Shown: positions 51,970 through 60,295 of the stretch, piece after piece | How the letters are laid out: each line of letters opens with the position of its first letter | Numbering within the stretch: the first letter of the stretch is position 1 | NCBI RefSeq assembly: GCF_016598615.1 | Contig: NZ_CP066831.1 | Span: 3,906,001-3,970,000, forward strand | DNA from: Streptomyces liliifuscus | GTDB lineage: Bacteria > Actinomycetota > Actinomycetes > Streptomycetales > Streptomycetaceae | Length of the DNA stretch: 64,000 nt | Direction: 5' to 3' | The notes under the pieces: generated by a model | What the model was told of the DNA's origin: nothing | What the model saw: the letters and a program-made list of their open reading frames with translations, nothing else | Database searches by the model: none | Translations under genes and position numbers: made by a program

Positions 51970-54900
51970 CTAGCCGTCCACGCGCGCGTGCTGGTCCGGC
52001 GGTTCCTCGGGGACCCCATCGGGTGGTTCTTCGAGGAGGAGCCGCTCCAGTGCGGCCCGGTCGGGCAGGCTCTCGGGGCGTACGACCTCGCCGCTGCGCA
52101 CGTACAGGAAGGCGGCCTGTACGGAATCCAGGGGTACGCCGTGCTGCTCGGCCCAGGCGAGCCGGTAGAGGGCGAGCTGGAGTGGGTCGGCGTTGCGGGC
52201 GCGGTTGGTCTTCCAGTCGACGATCTCGTACGTCGTCCTGTCGCCGTCGTCTTCTTTGTAGACGGCGTCGATGCGGCCCCGTACGACGCGTCCGGCGATC
52301 GCGAGCTGGAAGGGTGCCTCGACGCGGTAGGGGGTGCGGTGGGCGTACGGGGTGCGTTCGAAGGCGTCCTTGAGGGCTTCCAGGTCGCGTTCGTCGGCGA
52401 TCTCGGCCTCGCTGCCGGGCAGTTCCTCCGGTTCCAGCATCGGCAGGCGCAGCTCTTCGAAGCGGGCCTCGACCCAGGCGTGGAAGCGGGTGCCGCGGCG
52501 GGCGGCCGGCTGGGGCGGGCGCGGCATGGGGCGCGCGAGTTCCTGTGCGAAGGCGTCCGGGTCGGCGGCCAGGCGCAGCAGCTGGGAGGCGGTCAGGGAG
52601 GCCGGCAGGATGACGTCCGTGACGCTTTCGCGGGCGCGCAGGAGCTCTCCGGCGAGGGCGTCCAGGTCGCGGTCCCAGGAGGCGACGGTGCGGGCTTCCT
52701 CCGGGGTGAGGTGCCTCGTCTCGGAGGCGGGGCGGGGCGTCTCCGGAGGGTGTGGGCGCGCGTCCGGGGAGCGGGCGAGGTGTGCGTCCGGGGACGGGGT
52801 GGGGTGCGGAACCCTGGGACGGTTCGTGGTCCACGAGTCCCAGTCCCCCCGGGCTGACTCGTCTGTGAAATCGGTCTCTTCGTGGATGTCCTCCCCGAAG
52901 GGGGGCTCGTCGTGGAGCGGTTCGTCGTAGGGCAGTTCGTCGTCCTCGGGTGGAGGCGGCCAGTCCGGGTCGTCGCACGACTCCGGGGCGTCGTGGGACG
53001 AGGGGTGGGCCGTCTCGTGGGAGTGGCCGGATTCCAGGTGGGCCAGGACCGTCTGTGCGGCCGCGCGTCGGCGGGCCATGGCCGCGTCGTCGAGCGGGAG
53101 CGGCCAGGCGTGGTCGCCGCCCGCCTCGTGCAGCGCGGGGTTCTCCTCGGTCTCCTCGGGTTCGTCCGCCCAGGCCTCGATCTCGCCGTGCCCGGCCTCG
53201 CAGTGCTCGTACAGGGACTGCAGGAAGTCGGAGGGGCCGCGGGGCTTCTTCTGGGAGGGGCCCCACCAGTGGCCCGAGCCGAGCAGCAGGGAGCGGGGGC
53301 GGGTGAACGTGACGTAGCCGAGGCGGAGTTCCTCGGTGTGCTGGTGTTCCTTCATGGCCTCGTGGAAGGCCTTCATGCTGCGGGAGTCCCAGGCGCCGAT
53401 GTCCGGCAGGGTGTCGGCGTCGCCGCGGAGTTCGTGCGGCAGGACCTTGCCCTGTGCGGTCCATTTCTCGCGGCCCTGGCTGCTGGGGAAGGTGCCGGTG
53501 ACGAGGCCGGGGACCGCGACGACGTCCCATTCCAGGCCCTTGGACTTGTGCGCGGTGAGCACCTTGACGGTGTTCTCGCCGCCCGGCAGGGCGTTGTCGA
53601 GGCCCTTCTCGTACTGGGCGGCGGTGCGCAGGAAGCCGAGGAAGGCGAGGAGGGTGGCCTCGCCGTCGTTGGCGGCGAAGGAGGCTGCGATGTCGAGGAA
53701 GTTGGAGAGGGTCTCGCGTCGGCGGGCCGCCAGGGCGTGCGGGGACGCGGAGAGCTCCACCTCCAGGCCGGTGGTGGCGAGGACCCGGTGCAGGACGTCC
53801 ATGAGCGGGTCGGAGAGCGAGCGGCGCAGGTCGCGCAGTTCGGTGGCGAGCCGTGCGAACCGTACGCGGGCGTCGGCGGAGAAGGGCAGGCCGTCGTCGT
53901 CCCCGTGGCCTCCGAGGGGTGTCTCCAGGAACGTGTCGAGGGCGTCCGCGAGCGAGATGATCTCGGCAGGGTCGATGCCCTCGACGGCGGCGGCGAGCCG
54001 CCGGTCGGGGTCGTCGTCGGCCCCCACGCGCGCGTGCGACACGAGAAGGCGGGCCCTGCGTCCCAGGAGGGCGAGGTCGCGGGCGCCGATGCGCCAGCGC
54101 GGGCCGGTGAGCAGGCGGACCAGCGAGGCGTTGGCGCCCGGGTCCTGGAGGACCTCGCAGACGGCGACCAGGTCGGCGACCTCGGGGAGGTGCAGCAGCC
54201 CGGAGAGGCCGACGACCTCCACGGGGATGTCGCGGGCGACAAGGGCGCCCTGGATCTCGGCGAAGTCGGTCGCCGTGCGGCACAGGACGGCGATCTCACC
54301 GGGCGCCTTTCCGGTGCGTACGAGATGGGCGATGGAGTCGGCGAGCCAGTCCATCTCCTCGGCGTGGGTGCGCAGCAGGGCGCAGCGCACCATGCCGTCC
54401 CGCTCGGCCCCCGGGGCCGGGCGGAGGGCCTCCACGCCCGCGTGGAGGGCGCGCAGGGGCTCGGCGAGGCCGTTGGCGAGGTCGAGGAGGCGGCCGCCGC
54501 TGCGGCGGTTCTCGCTGAGCGACTGGCGGGTCGCTGGGCGGCCGTCGGCGTGGGCGAAGTGCTCGGGGAAGTCGTCGAGGTTGGCGACGGAGGCGCCGCG
54601 CCATCCGTAGATCGCCTGGCAGGGGTCACCGACGGCGGTCACCGGGTGGCCCGTGCCGCTGCCGAACAGGCCCGCCAGGAGGATGCGCTGGGCCACGGAG
54701 GTGTCCTGGTACTCGTCGAGCAGGACCACGCGGAACTCGTCGCGCAGGATGCCGCCGACCTCGGGGCGGGTGCTGGCGAGGGTCGCGGAGAGGGCGATCT
54801 GGTCGCCGAAGTCGAGGAGGTCGCGCTCGCGCTTGGCGGCCCTGTAGCGGCCCACCAGCTCGGCCAGTTCACGCCGGGCGGCGGCCGTCTCGGGGACCTT

Positions 54901-55551
54901 GCGCAGGTCGGCGTTGGTGAGCTTGACGCTCTCCAGGTCCCGCAGCAGTACGGCGTCGTAGGCCCGCAGGTCCCGGGGGTGTACGAGGTGTTCGGCGAGC
55001 TCGCCGTCGAGCGTGAGGAGGTCGCTGACCAGGTCGGGGAAGGAGCGGGTGAGCGCGGGGTAGGGCCCCGGTGCCTCGCGCAGGACGCGTGCGGCGAGCT
55101 GGTAGCGGGTCGCGTCGGCGAGGAGGCGCGCGGTGGGTTCGAGCCCGATGCGCAGTCCGTGGTCGGTCAGCAGGCGGCCCGCGAAGGCGTGGTAGGTGGA
55201 GATGACCGGCTCGCCGGGCGGGTTGTCCGGGTCGATCACGTCCGGGTCGGTGACGCCCGCCTTGATGAGGGCTTTCCGTACGCGCTCGGCGAGTTCGCCC
55301 GCCGCCTTGTTGGTGAAGGTCAGGCCGAGGACCTGTTCGGGCGCGACCTGTCCGGTGCCGACCAGCCACACCACGCGCGCGGCCATCACCGTGGTCTTGC
55401 CGGATCCGGCGCCGGCCACGATCACCTGCGGGGCGGGCGGTGCGGTGATGCAGGCCGTCTGCTCCGGGGTGAACGGGATGCCGAGGAGCTCCTTGAGCTG
55501 CTCGGGGTCAGAGATACGGGCTGGCACGTCAGAGAGGCTAGCCGCGCCCAC
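51970..55551 (-). CDS. adnB: AdnB-like helicase-nuclease
   Basis: The 1193-residue SF1 helicase has Walker A AGAGSGKTT near residue 47, LLDEYQDTS as motif II, TAHKSKGLEW as motif V-region and, after an acidic Pro-rich segment, a RecB-type nuclease domain (YEIVDWKTN). Actinobacteria use AdnAB instead of RecBCD for double-strand break resection, and this is the downstream partner, as adnB is in mycobacteria. GTG 55527 (VPARISDPEQLK) is an equally good start. Confidence 0.88.
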   Translation of the reverse strand: MGAASLSDVPARISDPEQLKELLGIPFTPEQTACITAPPAPQVIVAGAGSGKTTVMAARVVWLVGTGQVAPEQVLGLTFTNKAAGELAERVRKALIKAGVTDPDVIDPDNPPGEPVISTYHAFAGRLLTDHGLRIGLEPTARLLADATRYQLAARVLREAPGPYPALTRSFPDLVSDLLTLDGELAEHLVHPRDLRAYDAVLLRDLESVKLTNADLRKVPETAAARRELAELVGRYRAAKRERDLLDFGDQIALSATLASTRPEVGGILRDEFRVVLLDEYQDTSVAQRILLAGLFGSGTGHPVTAVGDPCQAIYGWRGASVANLDDFPEHFAHADGRPATRQSLSENRRSGGRLLDLANGLAEPLRALHAGVEALRPAPGAERDGMVRCALLRTHAEEMDWLADSIAHLVRTGKAPGEIAVLCRTATDFAEIQGALVARDIPVEVVGLSGLLHLPEVADLVAVCEVLQDPGANASLVRLLTGPRWRIGARDLALLGRRARLLVSHARVGADDDPDRRLAAAVEGIDPAEIISLADALDTFLETPLGGHGDDDGLPFSADARVRFARLATELRDLRRSLSDPLMDVLHRVLATTGLEVELSASPHALAARRRETLSNFLDIAASFAANDGEATLLAFLGFLRTAAQYEKGLDNALPGGENTVKVLTAHKSKGLEWDVVAVPGLVTGTFPSSQGREKWTAQGKVLPHELRGDADTLPDIGAWDSRSMKAFHEAMKEHQHTEELRLGYVTFTRPRSLLLGSGHWWGPSQKKPRGPSDFLQSLYEHCEAGHGEIEAWADEPEETEENPALHEAGGDHAWPLPLDDAAMARRRAAAQTVLAHLESGHSHETAHPSSHDAPESCDDPDWPPPPEDDELPYDEPLHDEPPFGEDIHEETDFTDESARGDWDSWTTNRPRVPHPTPSPDAHLARSPDARPHPPETPRPASETRHLTPEEARTVASWDRDLDALAGELLRARESVTDVILPASLTASQLLRLAADPDAFAQELARPMPRPPQPAARRGTRFHAWVEARFEELRLPMLEPEELPGSEAEIADERDLEALKDAFERTPYAHRTPYRVEAPFQLAIAGRVVRGRIDAVYKEDDGDRTTYEIVDWKTNRARNADPLQLALYRLAWAEQHGVPLDSVQAAFLYVRSGEVVRPESLPDRAALERLLLEEPPDGVPEEPPDQHARVDG

Positions 55552-55707
55552 TGACAGCCGGTGCCGAATCGGTGTCCGGGCCGGAGGATGCGCTGGTCAG
55601 CACGCGTGGTGCGGTACGTCACTTCACGTACGGCGGGAGCCCTGCGAACAGCGGAGCCTCTGCTACGGCGGATGTCCGCACCCGCCCTTCGGAGGCCCGC
55701 GCCCTGT

Positions 55708-55788
55708 CACTCGGCCGTGGCCGTCACTCGACCACTCCCGTCACTCAACACCGCGCTCATCACCCGACCAGGCCTCTCACTCGACCAC
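55708..55788. repeat. degenerate 17-bp repeats at the end of adnA
   Basis: CACTCGACCAC-like units begin at 55708, 55725, 55742, 55761 and 55778, with spacings of 17, 17, 19 and 17. The last is the adnA 3' end itself, so the series looks like eroded copies of it. Confidence 0.6.
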
Positions 55789-58700
55789 GTGCCGCCCTTC
55801 CGGCCGTGCGCTGCACGAGGCCCGGAACGCGCAGTGGGTGCAGTGCTGGCCGGTCGTCGGTGTGAAGCGTTCGTCGAGGACCTTGCCCGCCGCGGTGGCG
55901 AGGAGGTCGCCGACCCACTCCCCCTCCAGCGGCTGCTGGGCCTGCACCTTGGGCAGGGTCTCGCCGCCGTCCTTCTTGGGGGCGCCCTGACGGAGTTGGA
56001 CGAGTTCGGCGCCGCCCGATTCGGGGCGTTCGCCCTCGAAGGCCTCGTCGACCGCGCCTTCGCTGACGGCGAGCTGGTAGACGGCGAGCTGCGGGTGGTG
56101 GGCCACGTCGGCCGCGCTCGGTGCCTGTTTGCCGGTCTTGAAGTCGACCACGTAGGCGCGGCCTTCGGCGTCCTGCTCGACGCGGTCCATGGAGCCGCGG
56201 ATGCGTACTTCGTAGGAGCCCGCTTCGAGGGTGACGTCGAAGTCGTGCTCGCTCGCCACCGGCGTACGGCCCGCGCGGGCGCCGTTGGAATCGACGTGCC
56301 ACTTCAGGAAGCGTTCGAGCGCCACGCGCGCGTGCTCCTTCTCCTGCGCCGACTTCCAGGGCGCGTCGAAGGCGAGCGCGTCCCACACGGAGTCGAGGCG
56401 CTCCATGAGGACAGCGAGGTCCGCTGGGGTGCGGCCGGAGGCGACCTCGTCGGCCAGGACGTGCACGACGTTGCCGAAGCCCTGGGCGACGGTCGCGGGG
56501 GCGTCGGCCTTCACCTCGCGGCCCAGGAACCACTGCAGGGCGCAGGTGTTGGCGAGCTGGTCGAGGGCGCTTCCGGACAGCACCACGGGATGGTCGCGGT
56601 CGCGCAGCGGCACCTTGCTCTCGGTCGGCTCGTACATGCCCCACCAGCGGTAGGGGTGGGCGGACGGCACGAGGGGGCGACCGTCCTCGTCGCCGAGCGC
56701 GGCGAGCCTGGCCAGCCGACGGGCGGCGGCCTCCCTGAGCCGGTCCGAGACGCGTGGGTCGACCGTGGTGGCGCGCAGTTCGGCGACGAGCGCGGCGACG
56801 GACAGGGGGCGACGGGGGCGGCCCGTCGTGTCCTTGGGCTCCACGCCGAGTTCGGTGATGAAGCGCGAGGGCTGGTCGCCGTCGTCTGCCGGGGCCTTCA
56901 CGGCGGTGACGACGAGGCGCTCACGCGCGCGCGTGGCGGCCACATAGAACAAACGGCGCTCTTCGGAGAGGAGTGCTCCCGGGGTCAGCGGCTCCGCGAG
57001 GCCGTCGCGTCCGATGCGGTCGGCCTCCAGGAGGGAGCCGCGGCGACGCAGGTCGGGCCACAGCCCTTCCTGGACGCCCGCGACGACCACGAGGCGCCAC
57101 TCCAGGCCCTTGGAGCGGTGTGCGGTCATCAGCCGTACGGCGTCGGGGCGTACGGCCCTGCGGGTGAGTGTGTCGGCCGCGATGTCCTCGGCGTCGATCT
57201 CCTCCAGGAAGTTGAGGGCGCCACGGCCTCCGGTGCGTTCCTCCGCGCGGGAGGCGGTGGCGAACAGCGCGCACACGGCGTCGAGGTCACGGTCCGCGTT
57301 GCGGCCGGCCGCGCCGCCGCGCCGGGCGGCCCGCTCCAGGCGCTGCGGCCAGGGCGTGCCGTCCCACAGCTCCCAGAGCGCCTCCTCGGCCGTACCGCCG
57401 CCCGCGAGGCGCTCTCGTGCCTTCCGCAGCAGGGCACCCAGACGCTGGGCTCCGCGCGCGTACGACGGGTCGTGGGCGACCAGCCGCTCGGGCTCGGCCA
57501 GCGCTCGCGCCAGCAACTCGTCGGAGGGCGGCGGCACATGGTTGCCCGCGGCACGCTCCTCCTCTCGCAGGGCGCGTCCCAGACGACGCAGATCGGCGGC
57601 GTCCATACCGGCAAGCGGCGACGCGAGGAGGCTGAGCGCGGTCTCGGTGTCGAGCCAGGGCCTGTCGGGAGATGGCGCTTCCGGCGCGGAGTCCCCGGAG
57701 GGATCGGAGTCCACGGAGAGATCGGGGTCCTGGGAGGAGTCGGGGTTCTCGGAGGAGTCAGGATCCTGGGAGGGATCGGGGTCCTCATGAGGCGCGTCGG
57801 CTCCCTCGGCCTGCTCGCCGACTTCCCCGACGGGTGGGTCGTCCTGGTGGCCTGCCTCCGCGCGTTCGTGCACGCCGGTCGCGTGTTCATCCACACCGGT
57901 CGTGCTTTCGTCCACCCCGGCCCGTACGCCCTCATCGGCCCGTACGCTCTCGTCCGCCCGTACGTCCTCGTCGGGACGCACGCCCTCACCCGGACGCTGG
58001 TCCTCGTCGGGTCGCACACCCGCCGCGGCGCCCACCGGGCCCGAGGTCTCCGCCGCGGCCACCGCCCTGAGTGCCGTCAGGAGCGGCGACACGGCCGGTT
58101 CGTGCCGCAACGCCAGGTCGTCGCCGTCGATGTCGAGGGGGACGCCGGCCGCGGTGAGGGTGCGGCGAATCGTCGGGATGGTGCGGGAGCCCGCGCGCAC
58201 CAGGACGGCCATCTCGTTCCAGGGGACGCCGTCCTCCAGGTGGGCGCGGCGCAGGATGTCCGCGATGTTGTCCAGCTCCGTGCCGGGCGTCGGATACGTG
58301 TGGACCTCGACGCGGCCGCCGTCCCGTACGGGGGCCAGCTCCCGGTGGGCGCGTACTTTCTCCGCGGGGAGGCGGGTCAGGGGCATGCGCTGGGTCAGCA
58401 GCCGGGTGGCCGCCAGGAGGCCGGCGCCGGACCGGCGTGAGGTCCTGAGGACCTCCATCGGTGCCGATGTACCGTCCGCGCGCGGGAAGGCCTCCGGGAA
58501 CTGGAGGATGCCGTTCACGTCGGCGCCCCGGAACGTGTAGATCGACTGGTCGGGGTCGCCGAAGGCCACGAGGGTGCGGCCGCCGCCCGCGAGCGCGTGC
58601 AGGAGCCGTACCTGTGCCGGATCGGTGTCCTGGTACTCGTCCACGAAGACGGCGTCGTACTGGGCGGCGAGGCGCTCGGCGACCTCGGGGCGGCGGGCGA

Positions 58701-59439
58701 GCAGGACCGCGCGGTGCACCAGTTCCGCGTAGTCGAGGACTCCTTGCATGTCGAGGACGTCGAGGTACTCGGCGAGGAAGGCGGAGGCGGCGAGCCAGTC
58801 GGGGCGGCCGATGCGCCGCGCGAAGGCCTGGAGGGCGTCGGGACCGAGGCCCAGTTCGCGGCTGCGGGCGAGGACCGCGCGGACCTCGTCGGCGAAGCCG
58901 CGCGTGGTGAGGCAGGCGCGGAGCTCGTCCGGCCAGCGCACATGGGCGAGGCCGAGCTTCTCCAGGCCGGGCTGGCCCGCGAGCAGTTCCCGTACCGCCA
59001 CGTCCTGTTCGGGGCCGGAGAGCAGCCGCAGCGGCTCCACGAACAGGTCGCTGTCCTGGTGGGCGCGGACCAGGGCGTAGCAGAAGGAGTGGAAGGTCGT
59101 CGCCTGGGGCGCGCGGGCCGCTCCTATGCGCAGCGCCATGCGGTCGCGCAGTTCGACGGCGGCCTTGCGGCTGAAGGTGAGCACCAGGATCCGCTCGGGG
59201 TCCGCGCCGCGTGCGATCCGCGCCGCGACGGACTCCACGAGTGTGGTCGTCTTGCCGGTGCCCGGACCTGCGAGAACGAGCAGCGGGCCGTGCTCGTGGT
59301 CAACCGCCGCGCGCTGCCCTGCGTCCAGCAGAGGGGGAGCCACCCTGGCCGGCGGGGTACGCACCAGTCGGTAAGCGCCACGGGCCCCCTGTCGCCCCTG
59401 GGGGTGCGACAGGCGCCTGGTGGAGAAAGAGGAGCTCAC
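55777..59439 (-). CDS. adnA: AdnA-like helicase-nuclease with Fe-S cysteines
   Basis: The 1220-residue protein has Walker A AGPGTGKTT near residue 58, VFVDEYQDTDPAQ as motif II, TAHRSKGLEW, and a C-terminal nuclease core (YVVDFKTGKQ) with cysteines (NTCALQW ... CTHCAFRASC) that fit an AddB-like Fe-S cluster. It pairs with the downstream AdnB-like protein, 225 bp away. Residues about 475-600 are an acidic, repetitive insert that is probably disordered. Confidence 0.88.
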   Translation of the reverse strand: MSSSFSTRRLSHPQGRQGARGAYRLVRTPPARVAPPLLDAGQRAAVDHEHGPLLVLAGPGTGKTTTLVESVAARIARGADPERILVLTFSRKAAVELRDRMALRIGAARAPQATTFHSFCYALVRAHQDSDLFVEPLRLLSGPEQDVAVRELLAGQPGLEKLGLAHVRWPDELRACLTTRGFADEVRAVLARSRELGLGPDALQAFARRIGRPDWLAASAFLAEYLDVLDMQGVLDYAELVHRAVLLARRPEVAERLAAQYDAVFVDEYQDTDPAQVRLLHALAGGGRTLVAFGDPDQSIYTFRGADVNGILQFPEAFPRADGTSAPMEVLRTSRRSGAGLLAATRLLTQRMPLTRLPAEKVRAHRELAPVRDGGRVEVHTYPTPGTELDNIADILRRAHLEDGVPWNEMAVLVRAGSRTIPTIRRTLTAAGVPLDIDGDDLALRHEPAVSPLLTALRAVAAAETSGPVGAAAGVRPDEDQRPGEGVRPDEDVRADESVRADEGVRAGVDESTTGVDEHATGVHERAEAGHQDDPPVGEVGEQAEGADAPHEDPDPSQDPDSSENPDSSQDPDLSVDSDPSGDSAPEAPSPDRPWLDTETALSLLASPLAGMDAADLRRLGRALREEERAAGNHVPPPSDELLARALAEPERLVAHDPSYARGAQRLGALLRKARERLAGGGTAEEALWELWDGTPWPQRLERAARRGGAAGRNADRDLDAVCALFATASRAEERTGGRGALNFLEEIDAEDIAADTLTRRAVRPDAVRLMTAHRSKGLEWRLVVVAGVQEGLWPDLRRRGSLLEADRIGRDGLAEPLTPGALLSEERRLFYVAATRARERLVVTAVKAPADDGDQPSRFITELGVEPKDTTGRPRRPLSVAALVAELRATTVDPRVSDRLREAAARRLARLAALGDEDGRPLVPSAHPYRWWGMYEPTESKVPLRDRDHPVVLSGSALDQLANTCALQWFLGREVKADAPATVAQGFGNVVHVLADEVASGRTPADLAVLMERLDSVWDALAFDAPWKSAQEKEHARVALERFLKWHVDSNGARAGRTPVASEHDFDVTLEAGSYEVRIRGSMDRVEQDAEGRAYVVDFKTGKQAPSAADVAHHPQLAVYQLAVSEGAVDEAFEGERPESGGAELVQLRQGAPKKDGGETLPKVQAQQPLEGEWVGDLLATAAGKVLDERFTPTTGQHCTHCAFRASCSARPEGRHVVE
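57690..58020. repeat. 18-bp minisatellites inside adnA
   Basis: Two sets of 18-bp in-frame repeats lie here. One encodes DPDSSQ-like hexapeptides (about 57690-57785) and the other VRADES-like hexapeptides (about 57920-58020). They make up most of the acidic insert of AdnA. Confidence 0.75.
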
Positions 59440-59719
59440 GTGGTTCGCCGGTCCTGGTGGGTGTGCTTGGGTCTGTCTCTGTCGACGCGGAACGCCGTCA
59501 TTCAGGGGTGGTGGTGGGGCTACGGGTGGATGGCCCCTCGCGCGTGGAGGGCGGTGGCCGCGGGGTGAACGGGATGCGCGCCGTCGACGCTACGCCGGTG
59601 GATGTGATGGAAGCAGCGCTTCCTCTTGTTCCCACCCGGCACACGCGTCTCCCGCCTCACGAACGTACGGCATGTCACGGGCGTGCCCCGCTTCCCCCGT
59701 ACGGGCCATCGGTGCCCCT
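59440..59719. other. intergenic, upstream of adnA
   Basis: About 280 bp separates adnA from the ATL terminator. It should hold the adnA promoter, but I see no clear boxes, ORF or repeat. Confidence 0.4.
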
Positions 59720-59749
59720 CCTGACAGCTCGATGCCGGAAGCTGTCAGG
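59720..59749 (-). terminator. terminator overlapping ATL stop codon
   Basis: A 10-bp stem (59720-59729 with 59740-59749) includes the TGA of the ATL gene in its arm. Confidence 0.7.
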
Positions 59750-60110
59750 TGTGACCCTCCGTGCGCCCTCCGCCGTCCCACCGGGCCCGTTTCATGTCGA
59801 CCCGCGGGAGATGGCCCTCGGAGGCCCTGCTCGCCTCCTTCAGGGGCGTGCCCTCGGCGCGGTAGTGGCCCAGCGCGTCCAGCTCGTGGCCGGGGAGCAG
59901 CTTGCCGTCCGCGCGTATGACCCGCCACCAGGGAACCGCTCCTCCGTAGAGGGCCATGACGCGGCCGACCTGTCGGGGCCCGCCCTCCTCCAGCCATTCG
60001 GCGACATCTCCGTACGTCATGACACGCCCGGGCGGGATCAGCTCGGCGACGTCGAGGACCCGCTCCGCGTACTCCGGCAGGGCGTCCGCCGGAAGGCTCT
60101 GCTCGCTCAT
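59745..60110 (-). CDS. alkyltransferase-like (ATL) protein
   Basis: The 121-residue protein has the MGMT DNA-binding part (IPPGRVMTYGDVAEWLEEGG, RQVGRVMALYGG), but the active-site PCHRV is replaced by PWWRV, so the acceptor cysteine is lost. ATLs of this kind bind O6-alkylguanine and hand it to nucleotide excision repair. ATG 60110 is used; ATG 60119 is also possible. Confidence 0.9.
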   Translation of the reverse strand: MSEQSLPADALPEYAERVLDVAELIPPGRVMTYGDVAEWLEEGGPRQVGRVMALYGGAVPWWRVIRADGKLLPGHELDALGHYRAEGTPLKEASRASEGHLPRVDMKRARWDGGGRTEGHT

Positions 60111-60295
60111 CCGGCCCATCCTGCCCCAGAGCACCGACAATGTGACGTGGTGGCGACTGTGCGTATCCCTCGCCCCGGAGCAGCGCTTGGGGCAGACTGT
60201 GCGACCCCGCATTGCACCCTGATGCCCCCCTGTGTCGGCGGGGCATGCCACCATCGTGCGGGCGGTTACTGGTGATACGAGATCAAGAAGAGACG

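Noticed and set aside
52882..55554. 890-codon plus-strand frame opposite adnB
   Set aside because: It is the antisense shadow of the helicase, a product of third-position G/C bias; it is Gly/Val/Asp-rich with no domain, while the minus strand has full helicase motifs.
55561..58440. 959-codon plus-strand frame opposite adnA
   Set aside because: Same antisense effect; the minus strand encodes Walker A, motif II and the nuclease core.
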